Origin: an uncultured Prevotellaceae bacterium
Lineage (GTDB): Bacteria > Bacteroidota > Bacteroidia > Bacteroidales > Bacteroidaceae
DNA length: 64,000 nt
Reading direction: 5' to 3'
NCBI GenBank assembly: GCA_946540735.1
Contig: CAMNIN010000013.1
Span: 1-64,000 of the forward strand
The position numbers and the translations under genes are program-made. A model generated the notes under the pieces. The model saw only the letters and a program-made list of their open reading frames with translations, searched no databases and was not told the origin of the DNA. Below are positions 28,708 through 39,855 of the stretch, in pieces (positions within the stretch are counted from its first letter, which is position 1; every line of letters starts with the position of its first letter).

Positions 28708-30476
28708 CATCAAGGGTTTTCCCATATCTCTATTCAGGCAGGCATGGCATCATCATGGTAGTGATGTTGTGCCTGTTTGGCCTATGTGTGCCTCAGGACG
28801 CTATGGCTCAGAGAAAGAAAGGACGGCCTGGCGATGAGCGTATCTATCTTGACCACGCCGACTCCCTTTACTTTGATGACTATAAGAAACGTGACACCCA
28901 GATCGTCAGAGGACATGTCAAGTTCCGTCATCAGGGAGCGACTCTCTATTGCGACAGTGCCTACTTCAAACAGCAGGAGAACACATTCCATGCCTTCGGA
29001 CATGTGAGGATGACGCAGGGCGACACGCTCGAGATCAGGTGCGACACGGCTTTCTATGACGGTAGAAACGATGTGGAGATGGTGCATGCACAGCACAATG
29101 TCATTGTCATCCACCGCAAGACTTCCGAACTGCATACTGATAACCTCATTCTCGACCGTAAATTCGATATCGTCTACTATGACGATGGCGGTAATTATTC
29201 CGACAGGGTGAAGGGTGTGACCCTGAGTAGCGACTGGGGAAAATACAACCTCAGCACCAAGGAGGCGGAGTTCTTCTATGATGTGACATTGAAGACCAAG
29301 TCGCATGTCATCACAACCGACACCTTATTATATTATTCGGGCGAGGAGAAGGCTCACGTGTTGGGGGGCAGGATGGTATACCCTCCACAGGGTGGCACAC
29401 CGGTTTGGACAAAGTCGAAAATCCATTCCATCAAGGACGGTTATGATGTCGAGACCACCAATTGCTTCTTCTACATGGACAATGACCGCACCGAACTGTT
29501 CGACAACTCCACTATTACTTCCGACACAAGAACCATTTCCGGCGACAGCCTTTTCTACGACAGCAACACCAAGGCGAGCAAGGGCTTCGGGAAGGTGAAA
29601 TATGTGGATGAGAAAAACAAAAACCAACTCACGGCAGAGGCCGTGGAATATGATGAGAACACGGGGAAAGGACTGGCTACCATCAATCCGGTGTTCCTTG
29701 ATTTCTCGCAGAAAGACACGCTCTACCTGCATGCCGATACCATCAGGATGGAGACATTCTTTATCAATACCGACTCGGTATACCGCAAAGTGCATTGCTA
29801 CCACAAGGTGAGGATGTTCAGAAACGATGTACAGGCGGTGTGCGACTCGATGGTGATCTGTTCCCGCGACTCCAGTCTCACCATGTATGTCAATCCCATC
29901 GTGTGGAATGGAAACAGACAACTCCTCGGCGACAGTATCCGACTCTTGATGAACGACTCCACCATCCGTGAGGCCAACATCATGTCGAAGGCCTTGTCCA
30001 TCGAGATGGAGCATGACTTGAAAAAACCGGAGAACGTCTACTACAACCAGGTGACCTCCAAAGTCATGAACGCTTATTTCAATGAAGGGAAATTGCGCAT
30101 GAGTGAGGCCATCGGAAGCGTGCAGACCGTCTATTTCCCCATAGAGGAAAGCGACAGTTCGATCCTCTTCCTGAGTTATATCGAGACCGATACCATGAGG
30201 ATGTTCCTCACTCCTGAAAGGAAAATGGAGAAAATATGGGCCTCCAAGTCGGAGGGCACGTTATATCCGCTTAACCAGATCCCGCAAGGGAAGAATTTCC
30301 TGCCCAATTTCGGGTGGTATGATTATATAAGACCTGTCGACAAAGACGATATCTATTATATCCCCGGCAGGCACGATAAGCAAACGGTTTCCAGCACGGA
30401 CAACGCACCCTATAGTCTGACTCGACGGATGCGGCAGGTGAGAATAGAAAAACCTGTGCCTGAGAATATTCAATGA
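28704..30476 (+). CDS. OstA-like/LptA-domain protein
   Basis: [48 protein letters not shown] repeats; overlaps the end of the SurA-like CDS. Confidence 0.85.
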   Translation: MTSRVFPYLYSGRHGIIMVVMLCLFGLCVPQDAMAQRKKGRPGDERIYLDHADSLYFDDYKKRDTQIVRGHVKFRHQGATLYCDSAYFKQQENTFHAFGHVRMTQGDTLEIRCDTAFYDGRNDVEMVHAQHNVIVIHRKTSELHTDNLILDRKFDIVYYDDGGNYSDRVKGVTLSSDWGKYNLSTKEAEFFYDVTLKTKSHVITTDTLLYYSGEEKAHVLGGRMVYPPQGGTPVWTKSKIHSIKDGYDVETTNCFFYMDNDRTELFDNSTITSDTRTISGDSLFYDSNTKASKGFGKVKYVDEKNKNQLTAEAVEYDENTGKGLATINPVFLDFSQKDTLYLHADTIRMETFFINTDSVYRKVHCYHKVRMFRNDVQAVCDSMVICSRDSSLTMYVNPIVWNGNRQLLGDSIRLLMNDSTIREANIMSKALSIEMEHDLKKPENVYYNQVTSKVMNAYFNEGKLRMSEAIGSVQTVYFPIEESDSSILFLSYIETDTMRMFLTPERKMEKIWASKSEGTLYPLNQIPQGKNFLPNFGWYDYIRPVDKDDIYYIPGRHDKQTVSSTDNAPYSLTRRMRQVRIEKPVPENIQ

Positions 30477-30486
30477 AAGGAGCGAT

Positions 30487-32298
30487 ATGAGTGATATCAT
30501 ACAGTTGCTGCCCGACTCCGTGGCCAATCAGATCGCGGCGGGCGAGGTGATTCAAAGACCAGCTTCGGTGGTGAAGGAACTGGTGGAGAACGCTCTCGAT
30601 GCGGGGGCTCACGAGATCAATGTGATGGTGACGGATGCCGGAAAGACGCTGATCCAGGTCAATGACGATGGCAGCGGCATGTCGGCTACCGATGCACGCC
30701 TCTCGTTTGAGAGACACGCCACATCGAAAATCCGTCAGGCTGGCGACCTCTTCGACTTGCATACCATGGGGTTCAGGGGCGAGGCCTTGGCCTCTATCGC
30801 TGCAGTGGCACAGGTGGAACTCATCACCAGATTGCACGACGACGAGGTGGGTACGCAAATCACGATCCAGGGCTCGCATTTCGTCGGTCAGGAACCCGTG
30901 GCTTGCCAGGTCGGAAGCCAGTTCAAAGTGGAGAACCTCTTCTTCAATGTGCCGGCTCGGAGGAAATTCCTGAAATCCAATACGACGGAACTCAACAATA
31001 TCCTCACTGCTTATGAGCGCATCGTACTGGTCAATCCGGGCGTGGCTTTCTCCCTGCATCATAATGGAGTCGAGATCTCACATCTCCCGGTGGCAGGACT
31101 CAGGCAACGTATCATCGATGTCTTTGGCAAAAAAATCAATCAGGAGATCCTGCCGGTGAGTGTCGAGACTTCTATCTGCAAGATCTCTGGATATGTCGGA
31201 AAACCTGAGTCGGCGCGGAAAAAGGGGGCGCATCAGTTCTTTTTCGTCAATGGGCGCTTCATGAAGCATGCGTATTTCGCCAAGGCTGTGATGGCTCCTT
31301 TCGAGCGGTTGGTGCCGCAGGGGGAGCAGGTGCCGTTCTTCCTCTATTTCGAGGTGGCACCGGCGGATATCGATGTCAATATCCATCCCACCAAGACCGA
31401 AATCAAATTCGACAACGAACAGGCTATCTGGCAGATTCTGATGGCAGCGGTGAAAGATGCCGTCGGAAAATTCAATGATATCCCTTCCATTGACTTCGAT
31501 ATTGAGGGGAAACCTGAAATACCGATCTGGGAACAGCACTCTGGGGATGCGGCACCTCCCGCCGTGAAATCCAATCCTCAATACAACCCTTTTAACGACA
31601 CCCGCAACCGACGGACTGCTCCTCGCACAGACCATTGGGAGGACCTCTATGGCCAGCCCGCCAATACCGAAGTGCAGCAGCCCTCTCTCTTCGATGAGGA
31701 GGAGGGGGAGACCGCAGCCGACATCATCGCTGAGAAATCACCTTCTCATTACCAGTATAAAGGCAGATTTGTCATGACAGCCGTGAAATCCGGACTGATG
31801 ATCATCGATCAGCACCGGGCGCATGTCAGGGTGCTCTTTGAAGAATATACCGAGAAAATGGCGCACCACCGGTGGATGACACAGAAACTGCTCTTCCCGG
31901 AAATGATCCGCTTGTCGCCTGCAGATGCGGATGTCATGCGGCAGATCATCGACGAACTCTCCTTGGTGGGTTTCTCTGTTTCCGATCTGGGGGGAGACAG
32001 CTTCTCGGTCAATGGGGTGCCTGCTGATATTGACGGCTTCGACACTACTGCGATGCTCAATGGCATCGTGGCGGCTGCCAAAGAGAAAGTGGGGCGTGCG
32101 AAAGATGACCTCGACCACGCATTGGCCCTCTCCATGGCACGCAGCGCTGCCATACCCTATGGACAAGTGCTGTCTAATGAGGAAATGGAGAACCTGGTCA
32201 ATCGGCTCTTCTCTTGCAGCAATGTCAACATGACACCCGATGGAAAGCCCATCCTCTGCATCCTCCAGCAGGAGGAAATAGACCATTTGCTGGGGTAA
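30487..32298 (+). CDS. mutL: DNA mismatch repair endonuclease MutL
   Basis: [52 protein letters not shown]. Confidence 0.97.
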   Translation: MSDIIQLLPDSVANQIAAGEVIQRPASVVKELVENALDAGAHEINVMVTDAGKTLIQVNDDGSGMSATDARLSFERHATSKIRQAGDLFDLHTMGFRGEALASIAAVAQVELITRLHDDEVGTQITIQGSHFVGQEPVACQVGSQFKVENLFFNVPARRKFLKSNTTELNNILTAYERIVLVNPGVAFSLHHNGVEISHLPVAGLRQRIIDVFGKKINQEILPVSVETSICKISGYVGKPESARKKGAHQFFFVNGRFMKHAYFAKAVMAPFERLVPQGEQVPFFLYFEVAPADIDVNIHPTKTEIKFDNEQAIWQILMAAVKDAVGKFNDIPSIDFDIEGKPEIPIWEQHSGDAAPPAVKSNPQYNPFNDTRNRRTAPRTDHWEDLYGQPANTEVQQPSLFDEEEGETAADIIAEKSPSHYQYKGRFVMTAVKSGLMIIDQHRAHVRVLFEEYTEKMAHHRWMTQKLLFPEMIRLSPADADVMRQIIDELSLVGFSVSDLGGDSFSVNGVPADIDGFDTTAMLNGIVAAAKEKVGRAKDDLDHALALSMARSAAIPYGQVLSNEEMENLVNRLFSCSNVNMTPDGKPILCILQQEEIDHLLG

Positions 32299-32470
32299 TC
32301 GAACCAAAACCCTTTGAAAACTCCCTAAATAAGGGGATTTTTACCTGAAAAATGAAAATTTCTTAAAAAAAAACAATTTCATTTGAAAAAAAATATTATC
32401 TTTGCGGCGGAAAATAATGCAAAAGATTAATTCGGATACATTTTTTTGATTCTTTAAAACATAAAAGGTT

Positions 32471-33625
32471 ATGAAAAAACTATTAATGGTGCTGGCATTC
32501 GTCAGCGTTTCTTTCTCAGCCATGGCTCAGGATGATCCTACACTGAAATACAGTGTGGCCACGAATTCATTCTGGAGCAACTGGTTTATTCAGGTTGGTG
32601 CCCAGTGGAATGCTTGGTATTCTGCTGAGGAGCATGGATCAGGTCTCGACCGCAGTCCGCTGGAGGACTTCCGTTCAAACCCTGGCGCTGCCATCGCTAT
32701 CGGTAAATGGTTCACACCGGGTCTTGGACTCCGTACCAAACTGATGGGTATCTGGGGCAAGCAGGTTCGTGCCGATGCTCAGAACAATGCCATCGGTAAG
32801 GGCAACAAGTTCTGGCTTCTCAATGAGCACATCTTGTTCAACGTGAGCAATATGCTCTGTGGCTACAATCCCGATCGCGTTTGGAATTTCATTCCTTTCG
32901 TCGGTGGTGGCGTAGGCCGTTCTATGACTTATAACAGATATGGCATGGACCTCAGCGCAGGTATCCTGAATGAGTTCCGTCTTAGTCGTAAAGTGTTCCT
33001 CAACCTCGAGGTGGGATGGAACCGTATCGAGACCGATATCGATGGCTTCAATCCTGTTCTTGATCCCGGAAACCGTGGTTGGGATTCTCACGACAACCTT
33101 CTCTATGCTGAGCTGGGTCTGACCTTCAACCTCGGCAAGGGAACATGGGACAAAGTGCCCGATGTCGCTGCTATCAAGGCTCTCCATCAGTCACAGATCG
33201 ATGCTCTCAACGCTCAGCTTGCTGACGCCAATGCAGAGATCGACCGTCTGAACAACCTCATCAAGAACCACAAGTGCCCCGAGGCTCCGAAAGTTCGCGC
33301 TATCGCTCCTCCTGCAACTGTGTACTTCTACTGCGACAAGACCAAGAGCGGTCCTTCTTACTCACGTGACCTCGTCGACGTTCGCGCACTGGCCAAGTAT
33401 GCTATGGAGCAGGGTGCTGACGTGCTCGTGACCGGTTATGCTGACAGCGCTACAGGTAAGCCTGATCACAACCAGTGGCTGTCTGACGAGCGTGCTAAGA
33501 CCGTGGTTGAGGAAGTTGTTGGTGTGGGCGTGAGCCGCAGCAAGATCACTGCCGTTGGTAAAGGTGGTGTCGATATCCTCTCACCGTTCGAGCTCAACCG
33601 TCGTGCTACAGTTGAGGTCCGTTAA
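32471..33625 (+). CDS. OmpA-family outer membrane porin
   Basis: Signal peptide; beta-barrel; C-terminal DVLVTGYADSATGKPDHNQWLSDERAKTVVEEVV...NRRATVEVR. Confidence 0.9.
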   Translation: MKKLLMVLAFVSVSFSAMAQDDPTLKYSVATNSFWSNWFIQVGAQWNAWYSAEEHGSGLDRSPLEDFRSNPGAAIAIGKWFTPGLGLRTKLMGIWGKQVRADAQNNAIGKGNKFWLLNEHILFNVSNMLCGYNPDRVWNFIPFVGGGVGRSMTYNRYGMDLSAGILNEFRLSRKVFLNLEVGWNRIETDIDGFNPVLDPGNRGWDSHDNLLYAELGLTFNLGKGTWDKVPDVAAIKALHQSQIDALNAQLADANAEIDRLNNLIKNHKCPEAPKVRAIAPPATVYFYCDKTKSGPSYSRDLVDVRALAKYAMEQGADVLVTGYADSATGKPDHNQWLSDERAKTVVEEVVGVGVSRSKITAVGKGGVDILSPFELNRRATVEVR

Positions 33626-33640
33626 TCGAGACTTTACACA

Positions 33641-33687
33641 CAATCATAAAAGAGCGCCTTCCGCAAGGAGGCGCTCTTTTTGATTGT
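33641..33687 (+). terminator. Strong intrinsic terminator after the ompA-family gene
   Basis: caatcataaaagagcgccttccgcaaggaggcgctctttttgattg. Confidence 0.9.
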
Positions 33688-33762
33688 CCCCCTATCAAAA
33701 AAAGTAGAGACGTCACATTGTGGCGTCTCCTCATAATCTTTGTAGCTGTCTCTTGTTTTTTC

Positions 33763-33870
33763 CTAGTTTCCCTAGTCCATTCTAGCTCTAACTAGTTTTC
33801 CTAGTCCATTCTAGTTCTAACTAGTTTCCCTAGTCCATTCTAGCTCTAACTAGTTTCCCTAGTTTTCTAG
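33763..33870. repeat. 29-bp tandem repeat, about 3.7 copies, rich in CTAG
   Basis: Units start at 33763, 33792, 33821 and 33850: ctagtttccctagtccattctagctctaa, with two variable positions in copy 2. Confidence 0.95.
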
Positions 33871-33924
33871 TGCAATCTTGTTATTATGCTCTTACTGGTG
33901 ATATGTAGCAGTGCAGCCTTTGCT

Positions 33925-34100
33925 GCGGTCTTTATCACGTCTCTTCCGCTGTTTCTGCCGCGGTCTTTATCACGTTTCTTCCGCTGTTTCTGTCGCGGTC
34001 TTTATCACGTTTCTTCCGCTGTTTCTGCCGCAGTCTTTATCACAGTCTCTTCCGCCGTTTCTGCCGCGATCTTTGCCACAGTCTTTGTCGCTGTCTGCCT
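33925..34100. repeat. 35-bp tandem repeat, about 4-5 copies, decaying toward trpS
   Basis: gcggtctttatcacgtttcttccgctgtttctgcc; unit starts at 33925, 33960, 33995, 34030, 34066. Confidence 0.93.
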
Positions 34101-34113
34101 CTGACTCGTTCTC

Positions 34114-35103
34114 TTATCCCATTCTGAAACCGATGATTTTCCTGACTTCGTTGAGCGTGGCGGCGGCACTCTCTCGTGCGCGTTCTGCTCCTTGACGGGC
34201 GATTCGGTCGAGCAAGTCCTTGTTGGCACTGAATTCAGTGATGCGCTCTCGGATAGGGGCGATGGTGCTGATGAGGTCGGCAGCTATCTGCTTCTTCAGA
34301 TCTCCATAACGGATAGAACAGTCTTTCCACTTCTCGTCGAAATAGTCGTAGGCTTCCTGGTCGTTACACAGCTGAAGGAAAGAGAATAGGTTCTCGATGA
34401 TTTCCGGACGCTCGCTGTTGGGCTCCTGGGGTCCAAGGTCTGTAACGGCTTTCATCACCTTCTTGCTGATCACCTTATCCTCATCACGCAGGTAGATGCA
34501 GTTGCCTTCGCTCTTGCCCATCTTTCCGCTGCCATCAAGGCCTGGAACTTTCACTGCCTTGTCAGCGAAATAGAAATTCTGTGGCTCGGGAAAAAACTCC
34601 ACACCGTAGATGTTGTTGAAACGGCGGGCACATTTCCGTGCCATCTCCATGTTCTGCTCCTGGTCTTTCCCTACTGGCACCTTGTGAGCCCTGTGCTGCA
34701 GAATGTCGGCAGCCATGAGGGTGGGGTAGGTGAGCAAACCGGCATTCACGTTGTTGGGCTGTTTGCGTGCCTTCTCCTTGAATGTGGTGACTCGTTCCAA
34801 CTCTCCAAGATACATGTTCATGTTGAAAAAGAGATAAAGCTCAAGCGTCTCTTTCACGTCACTCTGTATGTAAATCGGGGCTTTCTCAGGGTCGATGCCA
34901 CAGGCAAGATATTCTGCCAGGATGGTGCGGGCACTGCTTTGGATATCGTCGGGCTTGGGGTGGGTCGTCAGACTATGCCAGTCGGCGATAAAAAACATGC
35001 ACTCGTATTCATCTTGCATTTTCACAAAACTTTTCACCGCACCGAAGTAATTGCCAAGGTGCAGGTTGCCAGTGGGCCTGATGCCACTTACTACTTTTTC
35101 CAT
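34114..35103 (-). CDS. trpS: Tryptophan--tRNA ligase
   Basis: VVSGIRPTGNLHLGNYFGAV; GSGKMGKSEGN. Confidence 0.97.
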   Translation of the reverse strand: MEKVVSGIRPTGNLHLGNYFGAVKSFVKMQDEYECMFFIADWHSLTTHPKPDDIQSSARTILAEYLACGIDPEKAPIYIQSDVKETLELYLFFNMNMYLGELERVTTFKEKARKQPNNVNAGLLTYPTLMAADILQHRAHKVPVGKDQEQNMEMARKCARRFNNIYGVEFFPEPQNFYFADKAVKVPGLDGSGKMGKSEGNCIYLRDEDKVISKKVMKAVTDLGPQEPNSERPEIIENLFSFLQLCNDQEAYDYFDEKWKDCSIRYGDLKKQIAADLISTIAPIRERITEFSANKDLLDRIARQGAERARESAAATLNEVRKIIGFRMG

Positions 35104-35200
35104 CTTTTGTAATTCCTTGGTTTAATAGACTGCAAAGGTAGTGTAATTTTTCCTTTTTCTCGCTCCTTTTGTTGGGTTTCGTAAAAAAATCGTCGAAAAG

Positions 35201-35232
35201 TTTGGTCGAATGCTGATAAATACGTACCTTTG
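35201..35232 (+). promoter_or_regulatory. Promoter TTTG-N20-TACCTTTG upstream of tRNA-Val
   Basis: TTTG 35201-35204; TACCTTTG 35225-35232. Confidence 0.75.
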
Positions 35233-35250
35233 CATCGCTTTTTAACGAAA

Positions 35251-35325
35251 GGGCGTTTAGCTCAGCTGGTTTAGAGCATCTGCCTTACAAGCAGAGGGTC
35301 GGCGGTTCGAATCCGTCAACGCCCA
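35251..35325 (+). tRNA. tRNA-Val (anticodon TAC)
   Basis: Cloverleaf gggcgtt...aacgccc; anticodon arm tctgc-cttacaa-gcaga; GGTTCGAATCC T-arm. Confidence 0.96.
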
Positions 35326-35518
35326 CTTTGGGGTGATTCCCTGTGGTTCTTCGGAATTGCAGGGATTTTTTTACCCTTATCAGCCTCTGTAGAAAAGTAG
35401 GGCTAGAATTATGATTTTTTATAGATTTTCATTAGCATTTGCCATTTATAAGTCGTATCTTTGTAACCCAATCGCATTGAAATAGAGTAAAGAGAAAAAA
35501 GGAAAAGAAAATAGTGTA

Positions 35519-36868
35519 ATGGACAGGCTTGATACTTTGACGGCCATTTCTCCCATCGATGGCCGCTATAGAGGAAAAACAGCACAGTTATCGGGATATT
35601 TTTCAGAGTACGCCCTTATTCAATATAGAATACGCGTTGAAATCGAATATTTCATCGCATTGTGTGAATTGCCCTTACCGCAACTCAGGGAATTCGACTC
35701 TTCGCTCTTTCCTAAATTGAGAGCGATCTATGAGAATCTCACAGAAGAGGGCGCACAACGTGTGAAGGATATCGAGAAGGTGACCAACCATGACGTGAAG
35801 GCCGTGGAATATTATATCAAAGAGAAACTTGATGAAATCGGTGGCTTCGAGCATTTCAAGGAATTCATCCATTTCGGCCTGACTTCTCAGGATATTAACA
35901 ACACTTCCGTCCCTTTGTCGATCAAGGAAGCATTGGAGAACGTCATGTATCCGCTGCTCGACCAACTCGTGGAGCTGTTGCGCAGCTACGCAGAGGAATG
36001 GAGTCAGGTGCCCATGCTGGCTAAGACTCACGGTCAGCCCGCCTCTCCCACACGTCTTGGCAAGGAAATCATGGTCTATGTCTATCGCCTCTCCCAGCAA
36101 ATCGACCAGCTGAAAGCTTGCCCCATCACAGCCAAGTTTGGTGGAGCGACTGGCAACTTCAATGCGCACCATGTGGCTTATCCGGAAACAGACTGGCGCG
36201 AGTTTGGCAATAAATTTGTAGCTGAGAAACTGGGCTTGCAACGTGAGGCTTATACGACGCAGATCAGCAATTATGATGCCATGGGCGCTGTCTTCGACGC
36301 TCTTAGGAGAATCAATACGATCATCATTGATCTCGACCGCGACTTCTGGATGTATATCTCCATGGAATATTTCAAGCAGAAGATCAAAAAAGGCGAGGTG
36401 GGCTCAAGTGCCATGCCGCACAAGGTCAACCCCATCGATTTTGAGAACAGCGAGGGAAATCTCGCCCTCTCTAATGCTATCCTGCAGTTCTTGGCTGCCA
36501 AACTGCCTGTGAGCCGGTTGCAGCGTGACTTGACCGACTCCACGGTGCTGCGCAACGTGGGAGTGCCTTTCGGGCATACGGTAATCGCCGTGGAGAGCAC
36601 ATTGAAGGGCCTGCGCAAACTGATTCTTAACGAACAGAAACTGGATGAGGACTTGGAGGATAATTGGGCTGTTGTGGCCGAGGCCATCCAGACCATTCTA
36701 CGCCGTGAGGCTTACCCCAATCCCTATGAGGCGCTCAAGCAACTCACCAGGACCAACCAGAAGATGACAAGGCAAACGATCCATGACTTTGTCTGCGGAC
36801 TTGATGTGGATCAGAAAATCAAAGAACAATTGTTGGCCATCACGCCACACAATTATACGGGAATGTAA
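35519..36868 (+). CDS. purB: Adenylosuccinate lyase
   Basis: LTAISPIDGRYRGKTAQLSGYFSEYALIQYRI; GSSAMPHKVNPIDFENSEGN. Confidence 0.97.
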   Translation: MDRLDTLTAISPIDGRYRGKTAQLSGYFSEYALIQYRIRVEIEYFIALCELPLPQLREFDSSLFPKLRAIYENLTEEGAQRVKDIEKVTNHDVKAVEYYIKEKLDEIGGFEHFKEFIHFGLTSQDINNTSVPLSIKEALENVMYPLLDQLVELLRSYAEEWSQVPMLAKTHGQPASPTRLGKEIMVYVYRLSQQIDQLKACPITAKFGGATGNFNAHHVAYPETDWREFGNKFVAEKLGLQREAYTTQISNYDAMGAVFDALRRINTIIIDLDRDFWMYISMEYFKQKIKKGEVGSSAMPHKVNPIDFENSEGNLALSNAILQFLAAKLPVSRLQRDLTDSTVLRNVGVPFGHTVIAVESTLKGLRKLILNEQKLDEDLEDNWAVVAEAIQTILRREAYPNPYEALKQLTRTNQKMTRQTIHDFVCGLDVDQKIKEQLLAITPHNYTGM

Positions 36869-36915
36869 GATAATAAATCACTAACCAGCCGTGAGGCTAC
36901 AAAATTTTATAGATT

Positions 36916-38346
36916 ATGGACATCGAAAACGAAAAAACAAACAAAGAAGAATTGGCACAAGATCAGAATGCTGGTGGCCGTGAAGGTTATCAATCAGGAG
37001 GACAGAACGGCAACTATTCCAGAGACTATCGTGGCGGACAGCGTCCGCAGCGTCCGCGTATTCACACGCAAAGAACTTATTCGACAGAACGTAATTTCGA
37101 GGATGAAGGCGGTTTCCGCCCCGAAGGTTTCGGAGCTGGTCTCCAGTCGGGTGGCGGACAGCGTCCTTATCGCCCTCGTTACAATAATTATAATGATAAT
37201 CAGCAGGGTGGCGGCTATCAGCAGCGCCAGGGTGGTTATCAGCAGCGCCAGGGTGGCTATCAGCAGCGCCAGGGCGGTTACCAGCAGCGCCAGGGCGGTT
37301 ATCAGCAGCGTCAGGGCGGTTATCAGCAGCGTCAGCAGGGCGAAGGCTACCAGCAGCGCGAAGGTTACCAGCGTCAGGGTGGTTACCAGCAGCGCCAGGG
37401 CGGCTATCAGCAGCGCCAGGGTGGTTACCAGCAGCGCCAGGGTGGTTACCAGCAGCGTCAGGGTGGTTATCAGCAGCGTCAGGGCGGTTATCAGCAACGC
37501 CCGGGCGGCTACCAGCAGCGCGGTGGCTATCAACAAGGCGGCTACCGCCAGCAAGGTGGCTATGACCCCAATGCAAAATACAGCATGAAGAAGCGTATCG
37601 AGTATAAAGAGGAGCATATCGATCCCAATGAGCCGATCCGCCTCAACAAATTCCTGGCCAATGCCGGCATCTGCAGCCGCCGTGAGGCTGATACCTTTAT
37701 TCAGGCAGGCGTGGTGAAAGTCAACGGCAATGTGGTGACCGAACTGGGTACCAAGGTGTCTCGCACCGACGAGGTGCTGTTCCACGATCAGCCGGTCAGA
37801 CTCGAGAAGAAAGTGTATGTGCTGCTCAACAAGCCTAAAGACTATGTCACCACAAGTGACGACCCGCAACAGCGCAAGACCGTCATGGACCTGGTGAAGA
37901 ATGCCTGCCCGGAGCGCATCTATCCCGTGGGAAGACTCGACCGTAATACGACTGGCGTGTTGCTCTTGACTAATGATGGCGACCTGGCCAGCAAACTGAC
38001 TCATCCCAAATTCTTGAAGAAGAAGGTCTACCATGTCTTCCTCGACAAGAATGTGACAGCTCATGACATGAGCCAGATCGCAGAGGGCATCACCCTCGAC
38101 GACGGTGAGATTCACGCCGACGCCATAGAGTATGCCAGCGATACCGACAAGAGTCAGGTGGGCATCGAGATCCACAGCGGTAAAAACCGTATCGTGCGTC
38201 GTATTTTCGAGAGTCTGGGCTACCGGGTGATCAAGCTCGACCGCGTGCAGTTTGCAGGCCTTACCAAGAAGAATGTGCGCCGTGGCGACTGGCGGTTCCT
38301 CACAGAGAAAGAGGTTGACATGCTTCGCATGGGTGCTTTTGAGTAA
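36916..38346 (+). CDS. rRNA pseudouridine synthase (RsuA/RluB family) with a long (GGYQQRQ)n low-complexity N-terminus
   Basis: S4 domain [30 protein letters not shown]; catalytic [22 protein letters not shown]-terminal heptad repeat. Confidence 0.92.
   Translation: MDIENEKTNKEELAQDQNAGGREGYQSGGQNGNYSRDYRGGQRPQRPRIHTQRTYSTERNFEDEGGFRPEGFGAGLQSGGGQRPYRPRYNNYNDNQQGGGYQQRQGGYQQRQGGYQQRQGGYQQRQGGYQQRQGGYQQRQQGEGYQQREGYQRQGGYQQRQGGYQQRQGGYQQRQGGYQQRQGGYQQRQGGYQQRPGGYQQRGGYQQGGYRQQGGYDPNAKYSMKKRIEYKEEHIDPNEPIRLNKFLANAGICSRREADTFIQAGVVKVNGNVVTELGTKVSRTDEVLFHDQPVRLEKKVYVLLNKPKDYVTTSDDPQQRKTVMDLVKNACPERIYPVGRLDRNTTGVLLLTNDGDLASKLTHPKFLKKKVYHVFLDKNVTAHDMSQIAEGITLDDGEIHADAIEYASDTDKSQVGIEIHSGKNRIVRRIFESLGYRVIKLDRVQFAGLTKKNVRRGDWRFLTEKEVDMLRMGAFE
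37207..37560 (+). repeat. 21-bp coding tandem repeat (GGYQQRQ heptads) in two blocks
   Basis: Repeated ggnggntaycagcagcgycag; blocks separated by [14 protein letters not shown]. Confidence 0.95.
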
Positions 38347-38371
38347 CAGAAAAAAAAAGGAAAAAACAACA

Positions 38372-39775
38372 ATGGAAGATATACGTAGGACAAAGGTCGT
38401 CGACGTGCTCCAGCGCACGGACTACGGCTCAGTGGTCAATGTCAAAGGATGGGTGCGCACCCATCGCAGCAGCAAGTCAGTGCATTTCATCGCCCTGAAT
38501 GATGGCTCCACCATCAAGAATGTACAGGTGGTGGTCAATCCAGAGAATTTCGATTCTGCCATGCTGAAACAAATCACCACGGGTGCTTGCATCAGTGTCA
38601 CAGGCGAGCTTGTCGAGAGCCAGGGTGGTGGTCAGGCCAGTGAGGTGCAATGCCAGGAGATCGAGATCTATGGACTCTGCGGTCAGGACTACCCCATGCA
38701 GAAGAAGGGACAGAGCTTTGAGGTGATGCGCAAGCAGGCTCACCTGCGCCTGCGCACCAACACCTTCGGGGCTGTCATGCGCATCCGCCACAATATGGCG
38801 ATAGCCATCCATGACTATTTCCATAAGCATGGTTTCTTCTATTTCCATTCTCCCATCATCACTGGCAGTGATTGCGAGGGGGCTGGACAGATGTTCCAGG
38901 TGACCACGAAAAACCTTTACGACTTGCGTAAGGACAAGGACGGGAAAATCATCTATGATGATGATTTCTTCGGCACACAGACTTCTCTCACCGTCAGCGG
39001 ACAGCTGGAGGGTGAGCTGGGGGCTACAGCTCTTGGTGCCATCTATACCTTCGGACCCACTTTCCGGGCAGAGAATTCCAACACTCCCCGCCACTTGGCT
39101 GAGTTCTGGATGATTGAGCCAGAGGTGGCTTTCATCGGTCTCGATGAGCTGATGGACCTGGAAGAGGATTTCATCAAGTATTGTGTGCAATGGGCACTCG
39201 ACAATTGCAAGGATGACTTGAATTTCCTCAACGCGATGATTGACAAGACGCTGATCGAACGATTGAAATCGGTCGTGGCAGGCTCTTTCGTCCGGTTGCC
39301 TTATACTGAGGGCATCCGCATCCTCGAGGAGGCCGTGGCCAACGGACACAAGTTTGAGTTCCCTGTCAGCTGGGGCATGGACCTGGCTTCCGAGCATGAA
39401 CGCTATCTCGTCGAGGAGCATTTCAAGCGTCCTGTCATCATGATCAACTACCCGAAGGATATCAAGGCCTTCTATATGAAGATGAATGACGACAACAAGA
39501 CCGTTCAGGGCACCGACGTGCTGTTCCCGCAGATCGGTGAGATCATCGGTGGAAGTGTGCGTGAGGAGAACTACGACAAGTTGATGGCTGAGATTGAGCG
39601 GCGCGACATCCCGATGAAGGATATGTGGTGGTATCTTGATACCCGTAAGTACGGCACCTGCCCCCATGGTGGTTTCGGACTGGGCTTCGAGCGCCTGATT
39701 CTCTTCGTGACGGGTATGCAGAATATCCGTGACGTCATCCCGTTCCCGCGTACGCCAAAGAGTGCGGAGTTCTGA
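38372..39775 (+). CDS. asnS: Asparagine--tRNA ligase
   Basis: [56 protein letters not shown]; start at MEDIRRTK. Confidence 0.96.
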   Translation: MEDIRRTKVVDVLQRTDYGSVVNVKGWVRTHRSSKSVHFIALNDGSTIKNVQVVVNPENFDSAMLKQITTGACISVTGELVESQGGGQASEVQCQEIEIYGLCGQDYPMQKKGQSFEVMRKQAHLRLRTNTFGAVMRIRHNMAIAIHDYFHKHGFFYFHSPIITGSDCEGAGQMFQVTTKNLYDLRKDKDGKIIYDDDFFGTQTSLTVSGQLEGELGATALGAIYTFGPTFRAENSNTPRHLAEFWMIEPEVAFIGLDELMDLEEDFIKYCVQWALDNCKDDLNFLNAMIDKTLIERLKSVVAGSFVRLPYTEGIRILEEAVANGHKFEFPVSWGMDLASEHERYLVEEHFKRPVIMINYPKDIKAFYMKMNDDNKTVQGTDVLFPQIGEIIGGSVREENYDKLMAEIERRDIPMKDMWWYLDTRKYGTCPHGGFGLGFERLILFVTGMQNIRDVIPFPRTPKSAEF

Positions 39776-39822
39776 TATCGGATTCCCAATGATTTGAATC
39801 GGATTTCCAGTGAAATAACTTG

Positions 39823-39855
39823 AAAAGCCTCACACCCCTCGGTGTGGGGCTTTTT
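39823..39855 (+). terminator. Intrinsic terminator after asnS
   Basis: aaaagcctcacacccctcggtgtggggcttttt. Confidence 0.88.

Noticed and set aside
33763-34100. Possible CRISPR array
   Set aside because: Units are directly contiguous 29-bp and 35-bp tandem repeats without spacers, and no cas genes are nearby.
33886-34195. Small Ser/Leu/Phe-rich ORFs over the 35-bp repeat
   Set aside because: The repeat length is not a multiple of three, so the frame is not preserved per unit; no start context.
36994-38418. 474-aa reverse-strand ORF with [13 protein letters not shown] repeats
   Set aside because: Reverse-frame reading of the GGYQQRQ heptad DNA and of the pseudouridine synthase gene. The repeated hydrophobic pattern is a codon artefact.
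38477-39667. 396-aa reverse-strand ORF
   Set aside because: Antisense shadow of asnS.
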